A DNA stretch of 64,000 nt from Planctomycetota bacterium (GTDB taxonomy: Bacteria; Planctomycetota; Phycisphaerae; Phycisphaerales; Phycisphaeraceae): positions 4,898,001 to 4,962,000 of the forward strand of contig CP066225.1 of NCBI GenBank assembly GCA_016350165.1. Direction: 5' to 3'. The notes beneath the pieces are model-generated. The model saw only the letters and a list, made by a program, of their open reading frames with translations, had not been told where the DNA came from and made no database searches. Numbering within the stretch: position 1 is the first letter of the stretch; every line of letters begins with the position of its first letter. Both the position numbers and the translations under genes were made by a program. Shown piece by piece: positions 17,905 through 25,499 of the stretch.

Positions 17905-19161
17905 TTAGGAAGTGATTGAGGTTGCTTCTTTTGGCTGAGGTGAATTATAGTCTATATTTGTAGGGTTTTGAGAGTTCATGAAGGTGAGGTATGTGAGGAA
18001 GGCGAAGCTGAGGATGGCGGAGAGGATGAGTGGGTTGGTGTAGCCGTTACCGGGAAGGAGGCCCCATGTGAGAAGAAGGAGTGCAAAGAGGGCGCGGCCG
18101 AGAAGGGATTGCATGGAGAAGTAAGTTGCGCGGAGGGATGGCTCGATGTGTGGGGTTGTATCGCGACGGACGAGTGGGACAGTGAAGGCGTTGGGGAGTG
18201 AGCGGCCTAGCAAGAGGATGATGATGAGGAAGTAACCTTGAGCGATGAGAAAGGAGATTGTGATGGCTTGGAGGAGGGTTGCGAGAAGGATGGTGCGACG
18301 TTGGCCGATGGTGTCGGCGAGTTTGATGGAGTGATGTGTGACGTAGGCGGCGATGAGTGTTGAGAGGGTTGTGTGTATGCCTGTCCAGAGTGAGACGGAG
18401 CTAGGGAATTCAGTGAGGTAGTTTTTGAAGTAGACTTGGTAGAACTCGTAGGGTACGTGGTTGAGGACGATGATGCCTACGGAGAAGATGAAGAGGAAGC
18501 GGAGGTTGGGTTGTGTGAGTGGTTTGAATGATTTGCGGAGTTGTGTGAAAAATGGTGGTGGGGTTTGTCGATCTTCGTAGTCAATTTCAGGATCAACGAG
18601 AAGGAAGGTGATAATGAAAAAGTTAATTAATGCGAAGGTGAATGAAAGGGCGTAGGCTAGTCTGTATTCGCCAATCCATGCGAGGAGTCCGCCGATGATT
18701 GCAGCTGATGCTGAGATGATGAGACCTTTGGAAGCGAGTGAGGCTTCGCGTGAGCCATAGGTTTCTTGTTTGCCAAGAGATTCGAGGAGTGAGTAGTGGA
18801 GTGTTGTGTCGGTCCCTGAGAAGAAGGCGAAGCCTGCGGCGAGGAAGATTTGTGCTACGGCGAGAAGAGTGAATGTGTATGCGAGGGTGAAACATGCATA
18901 TGCGATGGAGAGTAAGAGACCGCCTAGGATTAAGGTTTTTTTACGGCCGAGTTTGTCGGAGAAGTAGCCTGAGGGAACTTCGAGTAGGAATACAGTGGCG
19001 TAATAGATGGACTCGAGGAGGAAGACTTGCTTGAGGGTGACGATGGATGAGAAGAAGAGGATGAATAGTGAGGCCCAGAAGTATGCTCGAGTAATCAGAG
19101 CTACGGCGGTGTAGGCTTTCAGGGCTCGGTTGAGTTTTTGTGTGGTGTATAGACAACTCAT
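17905..19161 (-). CDS. MFS transporter
   Basis: This 418-residue protein has about 12 predicted membrane helices. The MFS motif A-like loop GYFSDKLGRKKTLILGG lies between helices 2 and 3, and a related loop, KLADTIGQRRTILL, lies in the second half. MFS carriers move small solutes by uniport, symport or antiport; the cargo is not predictable here. It is transcribed leftward, separated by 104 bp from the three-gene unknown cluster and by about 215 bp from the serine hydrolase end. It may be transcribed alone. Confidence 0.85.
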   Translation of the reverse strand: MSCLYTTQKLNRALKAYTAVALITRAYFWASLFILFFSSIVTLKQVFLLESIYYATVFLLEVPSGYFSDKLGRKKTLILGGLLLSIAYACFTLAYTFTLLAVAQIFLAAGFAFFSGTDTTLHYSLLESLGKQETYGSREASLASKGLIISASAAIIGGLLAWIGEYRLAYALSFTFALINFFIITFLLVDPEIDYEDRQTPPPFFTQLRKSFKPLTQPNLRFLFIFSVGIIVLNHVPYEFYQVYFKNYLTEFPSSVSLWTGIHTTLSTLIAAYVTHHSIKLADTIGQRRTILLATLLQAITISFLIAQGYFLIIILLLGRSLPNAFTVPLVRRDTTPHIEPSLRATYFSMQSLLGRALFALLLLTWGLLPGNGYTNPLILSAILSFAFLTYLTFMNSQNPTNIDYNSPQPKEATSITS

Positions 19162-19327
19162 GATGTAGCTGAATTTGAGATTGCTGATTAGTTTTGAAAC
19201 TGATCTATTTTAACATTTTTACTAAAAAAGAGATAATTTGATCAGGTGAGGTGATGCTTCGTGACTATTGTTTGAATTGCGTAGATTAATTCTAATCAAG
19301 AGATAGTTGCAGTGTGTAGGAATGAAA

Positions 19328-19356
19328 AACCCAGCCTTGTAACGGGCTGGGTTAAA
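19328..19356 (-). terminator. Rho-independent terminator after serine hydrolase gene
   Basis: AACCCAGCC and GGCTGGGTT flank a short loop; on the - strand the stem is followed by TTTTTC. It lies about 25 bp after the stop of the hydrolase gene. Confidence 0.85.
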
Positions 19357-19377
19357 TTTTCATCGTTGTATTAAGCT

Positions 19378-20625
19378 TTATTTGAAGTAGTTTTTGTATT
19401 GAGGGAGGGAGCGGAGGACTGCATCTGTGACGGCACGACGTTGTGGGTTGACTGATGCCATCTTCTTCCCTTTAGCTGTGAAGCAACGGTTAGTGAGGAA
19501 GACGATGTATGTGTCGGAGTATGTGTCCATCCAGAGGAACGTGCCGGTATAACCGGTGTGTCCGATGACGTAACGACCTGATTTGAAGTTGAGATCGGTT
19601 ACGTATGGTTTGGATTCCCAGACGTCAAAGCCGAGGCCACGTTTTTCTTTTTTGACATTAGCAGGTGTTTGTGGTTTTGAAGCTTCTTTGATGATGTTTG
19701 AACTGATGATTTGCTTGCCGTCGAATTTACCGTTGGCAAGAATCATTTGACAGTATTTTGCGAGGTCTGGGGCTGTTGAGAAGACGCCTGCGTTGCCGGG
19801 GCAATGTTCGGTTGAGCCATGATAAGCGGCGAGTGGGTCGTGCACTTTATCGTTAACTGGTATGCCTTTTGAGTTCTTGTATGAAGGGATGGTGCGTTTG
19901 AGTTGTGCTTTTGAGAGGATATAGCGTGTGTCGTTCATTTTCATTGGGCCGAAGACTCGCTCGATGAGAAGATCTTCATTGCGAAGATCGGTTGCGTTTT
20001 CGTTGAGGCGTGCGAGTGTTTGGAAGTTGAGGCAAGAGTAAACGTAATCGGTGCGAGTCTTGTACTTGAGTTTGAGATCAGAGTAAGCGCTGATTAGTGC
20101 GTCAGCTTTTGATTGGTTGGGCTTACGCTTTTTCTCTGCGACTGATGAGGACATGTATGCAGGGAGACCTGAGACGTGGGTCATGAGGTCTTTGACTGTG
20201 ATTTGAGTTTTATCTGGCTTGTTGAAATCGGGAACGATTTGGTAGACCGGTGTTGAAAGTTTGAATTTTTTGTCATCAAGGTTGATGAGTGTTGCGGTGG
20301 TTGTACCTACGACTTTAGAGCATGATGCGAGATCGAAGATCGTGTTGAGTTTAACTTTGGGAGCATTATTTTCGTATGTGAATGTACCATAAGCTTTGGC
20401 GTGAAGGATTTTACCTTTTTGGCCGACGATGAGTGTTGCGCCGGGATAGTTTTGTTTTTTAATGCCATCGAGAACGGCGGCGTTGAGTTTGTCGGAGAGC
20501 TTGGGTGTTGTGATGGGTTTCATGGTTTGAGCCTCGACGGGTATTGACAAGGTTGCGAATGTGGTGATGCAAGTGGCTGCGAGCAATGCTGCAGTTGAGT
20601 GTGTGAAAATGTGTTGTCTAATCAT
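19378..20625 (-). CDS. Secreted serine hydrolase, class C beta-lactamase/PBP-like fold
   Basis: This 415-residue protein has a signal peptide (MIRQHIFTHSTAALLAATCIT...) and the class C-like catalytic set: SCSK (SxxK, nucleophile Ser near residue 102), YSCLNF (Tyr motif, corresponding to YSxLNF in related esterases) and GHTGYTGTFLW, the C-terminal HxG block of this family. Members act as D-aminopeptidases, esterases or peptidoglycan-trimming enzymes; a true beta-lactamase role is not implied. It stands alone with a terminator and faces no partner genes. Export suggests action on peptidoglycan or an external ester. Confidence 0.85.
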   Translation of the reverse strand: MIRQHIFTHSTAALLAATCITTFATLSIPVEAQTMKPITTPKLSDKLNAAVLDGIKKQNYPGATLIVGQKGKILHAKAYGTFTYENNAPKVKLNTIFDLASCSKVVGTTTATLINLDDKKFKLSTPVYQIVPDFNKPDKTQITVKDLMTHVSGLPAYMSSSVAEKKRKPNQSKADALISAYSDLKLKYKTRTDYVYSCLNFQTLARLNENATDLRNEDLLIERVFGPMKMNDTRYILSKAQLKRTIPSYKNSKGIPVNDKVHDPLAAYHGSTEHCPGNAGVFSTAPDLAKYCQMILANGKFDGKQIISSNIIKEASKPQTPANVKKEKRGLGFDVWESKPYVTDLNFKSGRYVIGHTGYTGTFLWMDTYSDTYIVFLTNRCFTAKGKKMASVNPQRRAVTDAVLRSLPQYKNYFK

Positions 20626-20723
20626 TGACTGTACTCCAAGTTTTCAGGTCCATGACCATAATGGTTGAATCACTTACACCACGTAACCCATTTTGTAAGT
20701 TGTGTATCCCCTGCCCCAAAGAA

Positions 20724-20756
20724 AAAGCCGGCTTCATTGTAACCCGAGCCGGCTGT
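20724..20756 (-). terminator. Terminator after hisA-coupled small gene
   Basis: Two copies of the self-complementary AGCCGGCT (20726-20733 and 20747-20754) form the stem. On the - strand it is followed by TTTTTC. Confidence 0.8.
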
Positions 20757-20777
20757 GTCTACATGTGTTATTTTGTG

Positions 20778-21083
20778 CTAAAAAGTCAATTTTTCAGCAT
20801 TATTTATAATTTGAGCTGCTCTGAGTAGCGTTGTTTTTGTTATTTCGCGGAGAAGTTCAGCGGGCCAATCGAGATCTTGATTGTTTTTGTATTCTTCAGG
20901 TACGACATCGAGGGTGATGTGCTTGACTTCTTGCTCGATTTTTGAGCGGCGTTTTTCAGCAGTTGCTTCATCGTCGCCGAGGATTGGATCATGAACATCG
21001 TATGCGAGCATGAGTGTTGAGATTTGCCACTCGAAGTAACCGTAGAGGAGATCTTCGGGTCCTTGCTGTTGTTGATCACTCAT
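20778..21083 (-). CDS. Small acidic hypothetical protein coupled to hisA
   Basis: Not recognised. It has 101 residues, is acidic and mostly helical (PEDLLYGYFEWQIS, WPAELLREITKTTLLRAAQII), and has no signal peptide or cysteine motif. Its ATG overlaps the hisA stop (TAATG), so translation is very probably coupled to HisA. A terminator follows, which ends the hisA unit. A histidine-related role is only guilt by association. Confidence 0.75.
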   Translation of the reverse strand: MSDQQQQGPEDLLYGYFEWQISTLMLAYDVHDPILGDDEATAEKRRSKIEQEVKHITLDVVPEEYKNNQDLDWPAELLREITKTTLLRAAQIINNAEKLTF

Positions 21084-21826
21084 TATCCGTTCCCTTCAAA
21101 TGCTTCGATGGCCTGGTTGATGGTAAATGCGTTTTCGTAGAGTGAGCGGCCGATGATGGCACCTTGTACGTCGAGAACACGGAGTGCACGAAGGTGTTCG
21201 AGTGTGCCGACGCCGCCGGATGCGACGATTGGTACGTTTGTAACTTCGGCTATCTTGCGAGTCTCTTCGACGTTTGGCCCTTTGAGTGTGCCGTCTGTAG
21301 CGATGTCTGTGTAGACGATGGCAGCGAGTGGCCAATCGGAAACTTTCTTGGCGATTTCGATGGCTGTGGTGTCGGTGGTTTCTTCCCAGCCTGAGACAGC
21401 GATCTTGCCTTCACGTGCGTCGAGGCCGAGGACTATACGGCCGCGGTAGGTTGGGTTGGCCATGAGTGATTCGAACCAGTCCCAGTTGCGGAGTGCTGCT
21501 GTACCGACGATGACACGTTCAACACCTGCTTTAAGAAGGACATCGATTGAGCCTTCAGCACGAACGCCGCCACCAACTTCGACTTTGAGATTGGTGTTTT
21601 CGCATATGCGTTGGATTTCTTTGACGTGCATCATCTGGCCTGAACGTGCACCGTCGAGGTCGACGACGTGGAGCCATGTTGCGCCTGCGTCCTCGAAGAT
21701 TTTAGCTTGTTCGAGCGGATCGTCGCCATAGGTTGTTTGCTTGTCGTAATCACCTTGGAGGAGACGGACGACTTTGCCGCCCCGGAGGTCGATAGCGGGG
21801 AAGAGGAATTTGGATTTGTCAGACAT
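21083..21826 (-). CDS. hisA: ProFAR isomerase (phosphoribosylformimino-AICAR isomerase)
   Basis: HisA carries out the Amadori rearrangement in histidine synthesis. This 247-residue TIM barrel has the N-terminal FPAIDLRGGKVVRL (catalytic Asp in the first strand), VVDLDGAR, the phosphate loop VGGGVR, and the second catalytic Asp in YTDIATDGTLKGPN. The closing phosphate site is SGGVGTLEHL. Length is normal. It is followed by a translationally coupled 101-residue gene and preceded by a gamma-carbonic anhydrase gene 28 bp upstream. No other his gene is in the window. Confidence 0.95.
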   Translation of the reverse strand: MSDKSKFLFPAIDLRGGKVVRLLQGDYDKQTTYGDDPLEQAKIFEDAGATWLHVVDLDGARSGQMMHVKEIQRICENTNLKVEVGGGVRAEGSIDVLLKAGVERVIVGTAALRNWDWFESLMANPTYRGRIVLGLDAREGKIAVSGWEETTDTTAIEIAKKVSDWPLAAIVYTDIATDGTLKGPNVEETRKIAEVTNVPIVASGGVGTLEHLRALRVLDVQGAIIGRSLYENAFTINQAIEAFEGNG

Positions 21827-21854
21827 AGTTGATCCTAATTGTGTGGCATTGAAA

Positions 21855-22388
21855 TTAGTCTTCGACGTTGCCGTTCCATGTGATGACGCGTGGTTCGGTT
21901 TCTTTTTCTTCGAAGTGAAGTTTAGCCAGGTTGACGTAGTGTGGGGGGTTGCGTTCCATGAAGCCTTTTTCAGCGTCGTTTGCTTCGCGGCGGACTTTGC
22001 CGGGGACGCCCATGATTACCATGCCATCAGGAACTTCGGTGCCGGGAGGGACAACTGTGCCTGCTGCGACGACGCAGTTTTTGCCGATTTTGGTGCGACC
22101 GAGGATGATCGCGCCCATGCCGACGAGTGTACCGTCACCGATGTACTCGCCGTGACAGACAGCATTGTGACCGATTGTTACATTTTCACCGATGACGTTT
22201 GGGAAGCCGCCATCGCAGTGAACGGTTGCGTTGTCCTGTACGTTGGTGTTCTTGCCGATGGAGATTTTTGCGACGTCGCCACGGATTGACGCGCCGTACC
22301 AAATATTTACGCCTGCTTCGAGGTGTACTTCGCCGAGGACAGTGGCTGTGTCAGCGATGTAGACATCGTTAATCTTTTTGAAACTCAT
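21855..22388 (-). CDS. Gamma-carbonic anhydrase-like hexapeptide-repeat protein
   Basis: This 177-residue left-handed beta-helix protein resembles YrdA/PaaY/CamH. Metal-ligand histidines are expected in NATVHCDGG and in IGHNAVCHGEYIGDG, and hexapeptide turns run through GVNIWYGASIRGD to VVAAGTVVPPG. It probably forms a trimer with zinc between subunits. Some members hydrate CO2 and many have no known activity. It lies 28 bp upstream of hisA and may share its transcript. Confidence 0.88.
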   Translation of the reverse strand: MSFKKINDVYIADTATVLGEVHLEAGVNIWYGASIRGDVAKISIGKNTNVQDNATVHCDGGFPNVIGENVTIGHNAVCHGEYIGDGTLVGMGAIILGRTKIGKNCVVAAGTVVPPGTEVPDGMVIMGVPGKVRREANDAEKGFMERNPPHYVNLAKLHFEEKETEPRVITWNGNVED

Positions 22389-22498
22389 AGAAGAGATTTT
22401 AGCGAACGAGGCGTGGGACGCGAATTTTGGGGTGATCAGAGGAGCAATTTGTTGTTTGCGGGGGAAGATAGTCGGGTTAGAATGCGGGCAGGAGATAC

Positions 22499-22903
22499 AT
22501 GAGAACGCGAGTTTTCAACTGGATGATGGTGGGGTTGTTTGTGTTGTGGTTCGCGGTGATCGTGCCGGGCCATCAGCGTGGTGCTATTGCGTTGCCGGGT
22601 GAGAAGGCGGTGCGAGGTGACGAGGTTGGTGCGGGGAGTGGATTCTTTGGTGGTTCGTCTTGTCCACTTTGTGTGTTTGATGAAGAAGAGGGTGCATCTG
22701 GTGATGAGCCGACGAAGGCGCCGACTGAACGATGTGCGATATGTTATATCACGGGTGTGTTGGATGTGCCGCTGGTTGTGGATCTGACGCCGCCGCCGTT
22801 GTGGCTGGTTGATGATTTACCATATCAAGTTGCGGTTGAAGAAGTTTATGTTTCAGAGGTTGTGAATGAAGTTCGGGGTCGTGGGCCGCCGATTATCTTG
22901 TGA
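22499..22903 (+). CDS. Small secreted or membrane protein with two CxxC motifs
   Basis: Not firmly recognised. This 134-residue protein has an N-terminal hydrophobic segment (WMMVGLFVLWFAVIV, about residues 8-22), then VPGHQRGAIALPG, then two CxxC pairs (CPLC and CAIC) separated by an acidic stretch, and a Pro-rich TPPPLW. The CxxC pairs after a signal segment recall small DUF2946-like metal-associated proteins, but that link is tentative. AGGAGA lies 5-6 nt before the ATG, which supports a real gene. It is divergent from the carbonic anhydrase gene and 127 bp before a pseudopilin gene. Confidence 0.6.
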   Translation: MRTRVFNWMMVGLFVLWFAVIVPGHQRGAIALPGEKAVRGDEVGAGSGFFGGSSCPLCVFDEEEGASGDEPTKAPTERCAICYITGVLDVPLVVDLTPPPLWLVDDLPYQVAVEEVYVSEVVNEVRGRGPPIIL

Positions 22904-23029
22904 GACTGATTTTGTATTTGTGTATGACAACACCTTGAGGAGTTGGTGCTGTCTAATATGCGCATAGATATAGGAAATGCGTACACAAATGTTCTTACGA
23001 TCGATAACTCATATCCAAATGGGAAAAAC

Positions 23030-23749
23030 ATGAAACGCGAGAAACAAAATGCGATGAGGTTCGCATTTACGCTTATTGAACTTTTAGTGGTGATATCCAT
23101 TATTGCATTGTTAATTGGGATCTTATTGCCTGCATTGTCGGCAGCAAAACGTTCATCGCAAGCTGTCGTTTGTTTGTCGAATACACGGCAGATATCGATG
23201 GTGATGGAGATGTATTCGATGCAGGATACGCAGAATTTTTATCCGACGGCACGGATGAAGCCCTGGGGTGATCCTCCTGAAGCTTCATGGATTTACTTGA
23301 CACGGCCATATGTCGAGACGACGGATGTTTATGAATGTCCGTCAGATGAAAGTGAAAACTGGGAAGTGGTGACTGGTGAACCCCGTGTGACATCATATGG
23401 GATTAATGCATATTTTACGCCGAATCATCCGCCATATGATGGTGTAAAGGCATCGCAGATATTAAATCCATCGCAGACAATTTTGGCGGCGGAGTTAGTT
23501 GAGAATGCGAATATGGATCATTTTATGCCGATGTACTGGGGTGATCCGCCGCATGAATATGATGCTTGGATTCAGCCACGGCAGTGGGATATGGCGACTC
23601 AGTTGCCGGTTAAGGTTTTGATTGAGCGTCATACGACGACGGCTAACTATGTGTTTGCAGATGGACATGCGGCGACGCATCCGTTTGAAGATACGTGGCA
23701 TCAGGATCAGGGGCAGAAGCCAGATCTGGATTGGTATGATCCGCTGTGA
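23030..23749 (+). CDS. Prepilin-like (type II secretion pseudopilin) protein
   Basis: This 239-residue protein has a basic leader and the prepilin signal [10 protein letters not shown] with the conserved Glu(+5), followed by a hydrophobic helix and a soluble domain ending in the family pattern RHTTTANYVFADGHAATHP. The leader and helix are almost identical to those of the other pseudopilin at 4970, while the head domains differ. An upstream ATG at 22943 would add 29 residues before the leader; the ATG at 23030 gives a normal short leader. It is a monocistronic gene ended by a terminator, with no secretion machinery nearby. Confidence 0.85.
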   Translation: MKREKQNAMRFAFTLIELLVVISIIALLIGILLPALSAAKRSSQAVVCLSNTRQISMVMEMYSMQDTQNFYPTARMKPWGDPPEASWIYLTRPYVETTDVYECPSDESENWEVVTGEPRVTSYGINAYFTPNHPPYDGVKASQILNPSQTILAAELVENANMDHFMPMYWGDPPHEYDAWIQPRQWDMATQLPVKVLIERHTTTANYVFADGHAATHPFEDTWHQDQGQKPDLDWYDPL

Positions 23750-23776
23750 TTTAGGATTACTATGAGATAAGAATGT

Positions 23777-23808
23777 GAGCACGCTGATGACTTGGCGTGC
23801 TCATTTTT
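23777..23808. terminator. Terminator between convergent pseudopilin and MazG-like genes
   Basis: GAGCACGC and GCGTGCTC form a perfect 8-bp stem with a 10-nt loop, followed on the + strand by ATTTTTA. It mainly serves the rightward gene. Confidence 0.85.
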
Positions 23809-24163
23809 ATGTGTTTTCAGATCGGTTGATGCTATCTGATTGAGAGAAGCCTTGGGGGTAACGATTATGTAGTTTTTTGAGGTTGGTATTGGCAACATCG
23901 GAGAGATCAACGTTTAAGAGGGCAGCGGCTCGGGCGGTGTAATAGAGGATGTCGCCGAGTTCTTTGACGGCGTGATCGTGATCGAGAGGGTGCCCGTGGA
24001 AGATGTGCTTTTTTATGGCGTCTGCGAATTCACCTGCTTCACCGGTGAGACCTAGTGCGCAGTTGATGAGGCCATCTTTGTTGTGTGGGGTGCTGAGCGC
24101 TTCGTTAGCGGTTGTGGCTGTGGCGGATTGGTAATCGTTTAGTGTTGTTACATTCTGGTTCAT
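23807..24163 (-). CDS. MazG-like nucleotide pyrophosphohydrolase
   Basis: This 118-residue all-alpha protein has the metal-binding pattern of the MazG/dUTPase-alpha superfamily: GLTGEAGEFADAIKK (ExxE-type) and KELGDILYY (ExxD) on the next helix. Single-domain members cleave non-canonical NTPs to NMP and pyrophosphate, or act on dCTP-like substrates. It faces the pseudopilin gene and overlaps the shared terminator at its 3' end. It appears to be a stand-alone housekeeping gene. Confidence 0.85.
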   Translation of the reverse strand: MNQNVTTLNDYQSATATTANEALSTPHNKDGLINCALGLTGEAGEFADAIKKHIFHGHPLDHDHAVKELGDILYYTARAAALLNVDLSDVANTNLKKLHNRYPQGFSQSDSINRSENT

Positions 24164-24264
24164 AGTTGTTTGATCTTAAAATGTATTGAAATAGACAACA
24201 TCATGTTAAGCAATTTATTATCAAAATAAAATATCATGTGTTTATCGCATTGAATGAGTATAGA

Positions 24265-24297
24265 AAAACCGCCGATTAATTGCATCGGCGGTTTTGC
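24265..24297 (-). terminator. Terminator after Tyr-rich secreted protein gene
   Basis: AAAACCGCCGAT and ATCGGCGGTTTT form a perfect 12-bp stem with a 7-nt loop. T tracts exist in both directions, so it may be bidirectional. Confidence 0.85.
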
Positions 24298-24319
24298 TGT
24301 TTATAAAGTGTAAACTGGA

Positions 24320-25288
24320 TTAGTCTTCATAACCAAGATTTTTGCGGCCGTTATATGAGATACTGTACTGCTTAGCCGCAGTGTAATGCTTACCTACACT
24401 GGTTGAGGTATTGTAAAGAGTTTGATTATATGTGGTTTTGGGGCCTAGATCGACCGCAGTGCATGAGCCAGCATAGTAATCACTCACGTCTGTACTGATA
24501 TCATAAGAGGCTGGTGACCAATACGTGGTGTATTTCAGGAACTTTTTCTTTGTAGCCTGCTTGAGAGTTTTCTTGGAATATGATTTGTCTGGAACGTAGT
24601 TCATCTGTGGTGTGGAACCAGTTGATACGACACTAACGTAGCCACGTGAAAGTTCAACTCGACTACCTGAAGTTACCTTGCATTTATTAGAATTGTAGGT
24701 TGACCAATCGGCAGTGCTGTATACATATTTGCGATCACGCTTCACTCCGTAGGTTGAATAACTGCCGCTTTCATGAGCTTGGTTGAAAATTTCACGATAC
24801 ATGTACCAGATTTGAGTACTTGGTTTATTGGTATCAGCGACTGAGTTTCGATAGTCGGTTGTCCAGCCGCTGCTGATTCTGACAGCCGAATAATAGCCCC
24901 ATGATCGATACCAAGGAGAATTAACTGGCGATTCGACCGTAACAACATATTTATTTTTGGTACCAGTAGTGCTTCCAGGTACAAGAAAATTTTTATAAAC
25001 AAGATAAAGTGTTTTGGATGTTTTACTAGTGTCGCAGGTGTAGTTCCCACTTGCATCAACCCATCCATCAGAGAGTTGAACATAATCGACAAAATCAGTT
25101 TTTGTATAGCTGTAAGCTAAAGGATAATTTTGTGAATCATCTTGAATACCATAGTAAACAGGTTTAGAAGCTGATGCCATTATGTTTGCAGTAGGTGTAT
25201 CTTCTGCATGAACGTTTGATGATGCTACGAACAATAAAGCCATCGCGACAATGAAAAAGTAGCGAAATATGTTCTTAATGTTGCCCAT
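24320..25288 (-). CDS. Secreted Tyr/Ser/Thr-rich protein with internal repeats (orphan)
   Basis: Not recognised. It has 322 residues with a signal peptide cut near NVHAED. The mature part is very rich in Tyr, Ser, Thr and Lys and poor in acidic residues. Two segments of about 50 residues resemble each other (about 67-117 and 132-182). Each carries V-x-[LI]-S-x-GW, then DT[SN]K, then an aromatic [IL][WY] strand and YK/YR. This suggests a tandem small beta domain, perhaps SH3-like or carbohydrate-binding. It is monocistronic with its own terminator. Confidence 0.7.
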   Translation of the reverse strand: MGNIKNIFRYFFIVAMALLFVASSNVHAEDTPTANIMASASKPVYYGIQDDSQNYPLAYSYTKTDFVDYVQLSDGWVDASGNYTCDTSKTSKTLYLVYKNFLVPGSTTGTKNKYVVTVESPVNSPWYRSWGYYSAVRISSGWTTDYRNSVADTNKPSTQIWYMYREIFNQAHESGSYSTYGVKRDRKYVYSTADWSTYNSNKCKVTSGSRVELSRGYVSVVSTGSTPQMNYVPDKSYSKKTLKQATKKKFLKYTTYWSPASYDISTDVSDYYAGSCTAVDLGPKTTYNQTLYNTSTSVGKHYTAAKQYSISYNGRKNLGYED

Positions 25289-25468
25289 TAGAATGTAGTC
25301 CTTATGTTATTTGAACCGAATATTTGTCTGAATAGATACAGCGATATCCAGGTATGAAAAACTACTTAACTTTGCTAAATATTCTATATATAGAAGTGTT
25401 TACCGGTATGGGCGCATTGTATCAGTGTATACATAGAAGTATATGCTGTTTTTTTTATCCACTTCGCA

Positions 25469-25486
25469 GGCTAGCTTAAGCTAGCC
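25469..25486. repeat. Perfect 18-bp palindrome downstream of nadB
   Basis: GGCTAGCTTAAGCTAGCC is fully self-complementary and lies 14 bp beyond the nadB stop. No T-run follows in the nadB direction, so it is not a standard terminator. It could be a protein-binding site or mRNA 3'-end structure. Confidence 0.5.
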
Positions 25487-25499
25487 TTGAATACGTTGC

